Part shown: positions 5,545-8,980 of the stretch, in pieces
Position numbering within the stretch: position 1 is the first letter of the stretch
How the letters are laid out: each line of letters starts with the position of its first letter
Assembly: GCA_035558955.1 (NCBI GenBank)
Contig: DATMBX010000089.1
Span: forward strand, 1-8,980
Length of the DNA: 8,980 nucleotides
Direction: 5' to 3'
Source: DASVDE01 sp035558955
Lineage (GTDB): Bacteria > Actinomycetota > Thermoleophilia > Solirubrobacterales > 70-9
Program-made: the position numbers and the translations under genes
The notes under the pieces: generated by a model
Database searches by the model: none
What the model saw: only the letters and a program-made list of their open reading frames with translations
Told to the model about the DNA's origin: nothing

Positions 5545-6802
5545 CGCTGGTTCTTCTCCTTCCGCGCGTGGGCGACCGGCCGCCCTCGACGACGCGCAGT
5601 TTGCCAGCACGGGGCCGAGCGGACCGCGCGGCGGCGGCCGTCCCTCCCCGCGCCACGTTGAGGATCAGCCCGACCGCGAACAGGGTCGTCATCAGGCTGC
5701 TGTTGCCGTAAGAGACGAAGGGCAGCGGCACACCGGTCAGTGGCGCCAGCCCCATCACGGCGAAGAGGTTGATCGTCGCCTGGATCAGAATCAGGGAAGT
5801 GAGGCCGGCGGCGAGCAGTTTGCCGTAGCTGTCCCTGGCTCTTTTTGCCACCTGCAGGCCGGCGTAGCCGAACATCGCGAAGAGGCCGATGACGCTTGCG
5901 ATCCCGACCAGGCCCAGCTCCTCGCCGATCACGGCGGAGATCATGTCGGTGTGGGCCTCGGGCAGGTAGAAGGCCTTCTGCACGCCGTTGCCGATGCCGA
6001 CCCCGAAGAGGCCGCCGGAACCGAGCGCGATCTTCGCCTGCGCGGCCTGGAAGCCGGCGCCGGACGCGTCGGCGCCGGGGTTTAGAAAGCCGGTGAGCCG
6101 AGCCATCCGGTAGGGCTCGACCACGGTTGCCAGCAGGGCCAGGGAACCCAGGACAAGCCCAATCAGCGCTAGGTCGCGGATGCGGGCGCCCGCGGCGACG
6201 AGGGTGGCCGCGACGGCGAAGGCGATCACCATCGTCGTCCCGAGGTCCGGCTCGGCGACGATCAGCAGGCAAGCGAGGCCGGTGACGATCAGGAACGGCG
6301 CCATCCCTTCCAGCGTTCTCGCCCGTCTCGGCTTTGAAGCGAGCAGGTCGACGCCGTAGAGGAGCAACGCCACCTTGGCCAGCTCGGAGGGCTGGATCTG
6401 GAGGAAGCCGGAGCCGAGCCAGCGGCTGGAGCCGTTGACCGTAGTGCCGGCGACCAGCACCGCAAAGAGAAGGATGAGGGTGCCGAGCAGGATCGCCGGC
6501 GTCAGGCGGCGAACGACGACCAGCCCGTGGCGCGCGGCGAGGTGCATGAAGACGAGGCCGACAGCGCCGAACATCAGTGTGCGCTTGAGGTAGAAGGCGC
6601 TGTCGGAAAGGCCGCCGTCGCTGAGGACTTTGGTGGTGGAGCTGGCGGAAAAGACCATCACCGCGCCGAGGGCGAGCAGGCAGAGCGTCGCGGTCAGCAG
6701 CAGGTTGTATTCGGTCGACTGGGCGCGGGCGCGCTTCTTCGTCTTTCGCTTGGCCTTGCGGGGCGTGGCTGGGCGACCGAGGGTGAGGGCGCGTGCGCTC
6801 AC
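5453..6802 (-). CDS. ftsW: Septal peptidoglycan polymerase FtsW (SEDS family)
   Basis: FtsW polymerises lipid II at the septum together with a class B penicillin-binding protein (FtsI, not in this window). The 449-residue product has a very basic N-terminus (RKAKRKTKKRAR, 15-26) and multiple membrane helices (about ten by eye). SEDS motifs include NGSSRWL (123-129), QPSELAKVA (137-145), EPDLGTT (184-190), the extracellular loop LPEAHTD with the predicted catalytic D286, IGEELGLVG (292-300), and PLTGVPLPFVSYGNSSL near the end. Two positions differ from the commonest forms: DMIS after the catalytic Asp instead of DFIF, and SYGNSSL instead of SYGGSSL. The GTG at 6802 overlaps the murD stop as GTGA with GAGGGG five bases upstream. 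After the last helix a 55-60 residue Arg/Gly/Ser tail runs into murG, so the genes overlap by about 92 bases. RodA is the alternative SEDS name; the dcw position favours FtsW. Confidence 0.95.
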   Translation of the reverse strand: MSARALTLGRPATPRKAKRKTKKRARAQSTEYNLLLTATLCLLALGAVMVFSASSTTKVLSDGGLSDSAFYLKRTLMFGAVGLVFMHLAARHGLVVVRRLTPAILLGTLILLFAVLVAGTTVNGSSRWLGSGFLQIQPSELAKVALLLYGVDLLASKPRRARTLEGMAPFLIVTGLACLLIVAEPDLGTTMVIAFAVAATLVAAGARIRDLALIGLVLGSLALLATVVEPYRMARLTGFLNPGADASGAGFQAAQAKIALGSGGLFGVGIGNGVQKAFYLPEAHTDMISAVIGEELGLVGIASVIGLFAMFGYAGLQVAKRARDSYGKLLAAGLTSLILIQATINLFAVMGLAPLTGVPLPFVSYGNSSLMTTLFAVGLILNVARGGTAAAARSARPRAGKLRVVEGGRSPTRGRRRTSGGKSAQSRSGGGGNRRPRRAGHGGRRRASS

Positions 6803-8166
6803 CGCAGCCCCTCGACGATCTGGCGGAAGCGCTCGCCGCGCTCCTCGAAGTCGCGGAAGGAATCGAAGCTGGCGCAGGCGGGAGAGAGCAGCACGACCTC
6901 GCCGGGGCGGGCCGTGGCGGCGGCGCGGCGCACTGCGTCCTCGAGATCGGCGCAGCGGTGCAGCTTCACTCCGCTCTCGATAACCGGCGCCAGCTCTTCA
7001 GCGAGCCGCTCGGCCGAAGCGCCGGTGAGATAGCAGGCGGTGCAGCGCTCGCGGACCGGGCCGGCAAGCGGGCCGAACGGCTCCCCCTTCTCGCTGCCGC
7101 CGAGAATCGCGTGGATGCCGCCCTCGAAGGCGCGGATGCCGACGGTTGCCGAGGCGACGTTGGTCGCCTTGGAGTCGTTGACGAAGCGGACCCCGTCGAT
7201 CTCGGCGACCTGCTCTAGGCGGTGCGGGACACCGGCGAAGGAGCGCAGCCCGTCGCGGACAGCGTCGCGATCGAGGCCCATCGAGAGGGCGGCGGCGGCG
7301 GCGGCCATCGCGTTGGCGACGTTGTGCTCGCCGAGCAGCCCCAGCTCATCGAGCGCGAGCAACGGCTCGCCGTCGTAGAAGATCGTGCCCTCGGAGAGGG
7401 AGACCTCGCAGTCGAGGCCAGCCCCGTGACAGAAGGAGATGCGCCGGGCACAACCGCCAAGGTCGACGCCGGCGAGGGCTGGGTCGTCGGCGTTGTAGAC
7501 GGCGACGTCGTCGTTGCTCTGGTTGGCGAAGATCCGCAGCTTGGCGGCAAGGTAGGCGTCGAGGTCGGCGTGGCGGTCCAGATGATCCGAAGCCAGGTTG
7601 AGGAAGACGGCGCACTCGGGAGCGAAGGCGGTCGTGTCCTCGAGCTGAAAGCTGGATGCCTCGCAGACGACGGTGACGCCGGAGTCGACCTCTCCGGCCA
7701 AGGCGGAGAGCGGCGTGCCGACGTTGCCGGCGACGGAAACCGGCTCGCCGGCGGTCCGGTACAGGTGCCCGAGCAGCTCGACGGTCGTCGTCTTCCCGTT
7801 GGTCCCGGTCACAGCCACAAAGCGATTCGGCATCGTCCGCCAGGCAAGCTCCATCTCACCGATCACATCGATCCCACGTTCCAGCGCAGCCGCGATCACC
7901 AGTGCCTCCCGAGGGACCCCCGGGCTCTTGACGACGGTCCGCGTCCCTTCCAAAAGGGCAAGTCCATCCGCATCCAGAACGACTTCGACGCCAACAGCCT
8001 CAAGCCCTGCCGCCCCATCGGGATGCCCAGAATCGACCCCCTTGACCACCTCACCTCGATCAGCAAGCAAGCGCGCGACAGCCTGCCCAGATCGAGCCAG
8101 CCCAACGACCAAAAACGGCCCCTCAGGCAGGCCCGGACGAAGCTTTTTCGGAGGCGGAACGCTCAT
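6799..8166 (-). CDS. murD: UDP-N-acetylmuramoyl-L-alanine--D-glutamate ligase MurD
   Basis: MurD uses ATP to add D-Glu to UDP-MurNAc-L-Ala in the cytosol. The 455-residue product has an N-terminal nucleotide-fold domain (LVVGLARSGQAVARLL, 19-34; KSPGVP, 80-85), the ATP loop VTGTNGKTTT (119-128), CEASSFQLE, NLASDHLDRH, the ligase-C NDSKATN and the C-terminal SPACASFDSFRDFEERGERF, which is characteristic of MurD. The ATG at 8166 places the Rossmann motif where expected; no strong ribosome binding site precedes it. Codon use changes inside the gene. By hand count about 44 of the first 118 codons end in A or T, against about 13 of the next 114. The change falls near the ATP loop, around 7810, and suggests a mosaic gene. 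Unlike the genes downstream, murD does not overlap its upstream neighbour, which is a non-dcw gene rather than the common mraY. The stop overlaps ftsW. Confidence 0.97.
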   Translation of the reverse strand: MSVPPPKKLRPGLPEGPFLVVGLARSGQAVARLLADRGEVVKGVDSGHPDGAAGLEAVGVEVVLDADGLALLEGTRTVVKSPGVPREALVIAAALERGIDVIGEMELAWRTMPNRFVAVTGTNGKTTTVELLGHLYRTAGEPVSVAGNVGTPLSALAGEVDSGVTVVCEASSFQLEDTTAFAPECAVFLNLASDHLDRHADLDAYLAAKLRIFANQSNDDVAVYNADDPALAGVDLGGCARRISFCHGAGLDCEVSLSEGTIFYDGEPLLALDELGLLGEHNVANAMAAAAAALSMGLDRDAVRDGLRSFAGVPHRLEQVAEIDGVRFVNDSKATNVASATVGIRAFEGGIHAILGGSEKGEPFGPLAGPVRERCTACYLTGASAERLAEELAPVIESGVKLHRCADLEDAVRRAAATARPGEVVLLSPACASFDSFRDFEERGERFRQIVEGLR

Positions 8167-8231
8167 CCGACATATCTTCGATCCGCCGGGCGGCGGACCT
8201 GTTCGGAATCCGTGCCGGTACGGCGCAGCGT
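8167..8231 (-). other. 65-base gap between the SnoaL-like gene and murD, with a GC-rich stem-loop
   Basis: On the minus strand TCCGCC (8197-8192), loop GCCC, and GGCGGA (8187-8182) form a 6-bp hairpin ending 15 bases before the murD ATG. A second weak dyad, GCGCCG/CGGCAC around 8225-8211 with one wobble pair, lies nearer the upstream stop. No T-tract follows either, so I do not call a terminator. I see no convincing -35/-10 pair here. Whether murD has its own promoter or is read through from upstream is undecided. Confidence 0.35.
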
Positions 8232-8597
8232 CTACTGCTCACCAGGTGACTCTATGACGTCCATTCGCGTCACTAGCCCCTGTTCGAGCCAGAAGCGATG
8301 TCGGGGGTGGGAATCCGAGATGAGTTCCCCGGTGCGTGCATCGTGGACCACCTGATGGACATCGACGGTGATGCTGCCGTCCGACTCCTCAGTGAAGTGC
8401 TCCGGCTCGACTTTGCTGGGGATGGCCTCGAACTGCCGGTTCCAATAGTCGCGAACCGCAGCGTGGCCGATCACTCGACCGCCCTCCCAGGCATTGGGCC
8501 AGTCCACCTCGGGATGCATCAGCTCAAGCGCGGCCTCCACATCCCGGGCGTTGAACGCGCGGTATGCGGACCGCAAGATCGATTCAGCCTCCGACAT
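8232..8597 (-). CDS. SnoaL-like / NTF2-fold protein of unknown substrate
   Basis: The 121-residue product matches the small SnoaL/NTF2-like superfamily: a helical start (AYRAFNARDVEAALELMHPEVDW, 11-33), GGRVIGHAAVRDYW, then beta strands ending HQVVHDARTGELISDSHPRHRFWLEQGLVTRMDV. Members form a cone-shaped alpha+beta fold; some are cyclases, isomerases or dehydratases and many have no known activity. The substrate cannot be deduced and no signal peptide or membrane helix is seen. The ATG at 8597 forms an ATGA overlap with the upstream GNAT stop, and GAGG lies a few bases before it, so the two are probably co-translated. Third-position GC is lower (about 76 percent by hand count) than in the downstream part of murD (about 89 percent). 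The pair has no obvious role in wall synthesis and looks like an accessory module lodged upstream of murD. Confidence 0.85.
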   Translation of the reverse strand: MSEAESILRSAYRAFNARDVEAALELMHPEVDWPNAWEGGRVIGHAAVRDYWNRQFEAIPSKVEPEHFTEESDGSITVDVHQVVHDARTGELISDSHPRHRFWLEQGLVTRMDVIESPGEQ

Positions 8598-8980
8598 CAG
8601 GCCTCGAGGCGCTTGGAGAGGAAGACCCGTTCGAAACCGTTCTCGCGGCGGCGATCGACCTCCTTGTAGCCGAGACTGGAATAAAGTGCGAGGTTCTCAG
8701 TCATCTTCGCGTTGGTGTAAAGCCGCACGGCCGGGTTGCCGGACTCCTGCGCAGTCGTTTCTGCGTGAGCAAGAAGCGCCCGACCGATCCCTTCACCTTG
8801 CCGATCCGGATCGACGGCCACGTTCTCAATCAGCACGTGATCCGGCTCCTGGATCAAGACGATCAGCCCGATGACGCCGCCATTGTCGGCGACGAAAACA
8901 AGGCCTCGGTCGACTCTCTCCGCGTAGTCATCGTCCATCGGCATCGGCCGACCGCCGATGCGCTCGACATACATGCCGTA
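8597..8980 (-). CDS. GNAT-family N-acetyltransferase, cut by the right window edge
   Basis: GNAT enzymes transfer acetyl from acetyl-CoA to an amine; the substrate here is unknown. The visible 127 codons contain YVERIGGRPMPMDDDYAERV, a strand pair VFVADNGGVIGLIVL, and the acetyl-CoA motif ENVAVDPDRQGEGIGRALLAHAE with the RQGEGIG pyrophosphate loop. The C-terminal LYTNAKMTENLALYSSLGYKEVDRR block follows, and the protein ends FERVFLSKRLEA. An ATG at 8974 could be read as a start, but the two codons upstream (Tyr, Gly) continue the AYxxYVxRIG motif usual in this subfamily. I therefore treat the gene as incomplete, with perhaps 20-35 residues missing at its N-terminus. The stop overlaps the SnoaL-like gene. 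It probably modifies a small metabolite or peptide amine. Confidence 0.88.
   Translation of the reverse strand, partial: YGMYVERIGGRPMPMDDDYAERVDRGLVFVADNGGVIGLIVLIQEPDHVLIENVAVDPDRQGEGIGRALLAHAETTAQESGNPAVRLYTNAKMTENLALYSSLGYKEVDRRRENGFERVFLSKRLEA

Noticed and set aside
7222..8355. A 377-codon plus-strand open frame opposite murD and the SnoaL-like gene
   Set aside because: Antisense shadow; it crosses two well-supported minus-strand genes and shows no family motifs.
1..8980. A hidden defence system, mobile element, CRISPR array or RNA gene
   Set aside because: No transposase, integrase, terminal repeats, spaced direct repeats, or tRNA/rRNA-like sequence was seen. Nearly all sequence is accounted for by the dcw genes and their neighbours.

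Overview
The window comes from a high-GC actinobacterium. The protein sequences look most like the class Thermoleophilia (Solirubrobacterales-type). That placement rests on recalled family resemblance (for example the FtsQ beta domain and a MurG variant motif) and is moderately confident; the dcw cluster identity is certain. Every convincing gene is on the minus strand, so transcription runs from high to low coordinates.

Layout in transcription order: a GNAT acetyltransferase cut by the right edge (8980-8597), a SnoaL/NTF2-like protein (8597-8232), a 65-base gap, then a tightly coupled division and cell wall (dcw) operon: murD (8166-6799), ftsW (6802-5453), murG (5544-4456), murC (4459-3137), murB (3140-2226) and a short ftsQ (2229-1702). 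A 256-base gap rich in inverted repeats and carrying a promoter follows, then ftsZ (1445-366). Thirteen bases after ftsZ comes the start of gcvT (352 to the left edge).

MurD adds D-Glu to UDP-MurNAc-Ala. MurC and MurB act earlier, making UDP-MurNAc and its L-Ala adduct. MurG makes lipid II, FtsW polymerises it at the septum, and FtsQ and FtsZ belong to the divisome. GcvT belongs to the glycine cleavage system and has no evident role in division. Most dcw junctions are 4-base GTGA/ATGA overlaps, so translational coupling is likely. The exception is ftsW-murG, which overlap by about 92 bases.

Most of the window is a conserved housekeeping locus, and I see no defence system, mobile element, CRISPR array or RNA gene. 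The points worth a second look are: (1) an FtsQ that seems to lack most of its POTRA domain; (2) the ftsQ-ftsZ gap, with three consecutive dyads, a near-consensus promoter and competing hairpins in the ftsZ leader; (3) a sharp codon-usage break inside murD next to two non-dcw genes, suggesting a recombined 5' end; (4) the long ftsW/murG overlap; (5) gcvT directly behind ftsZ.
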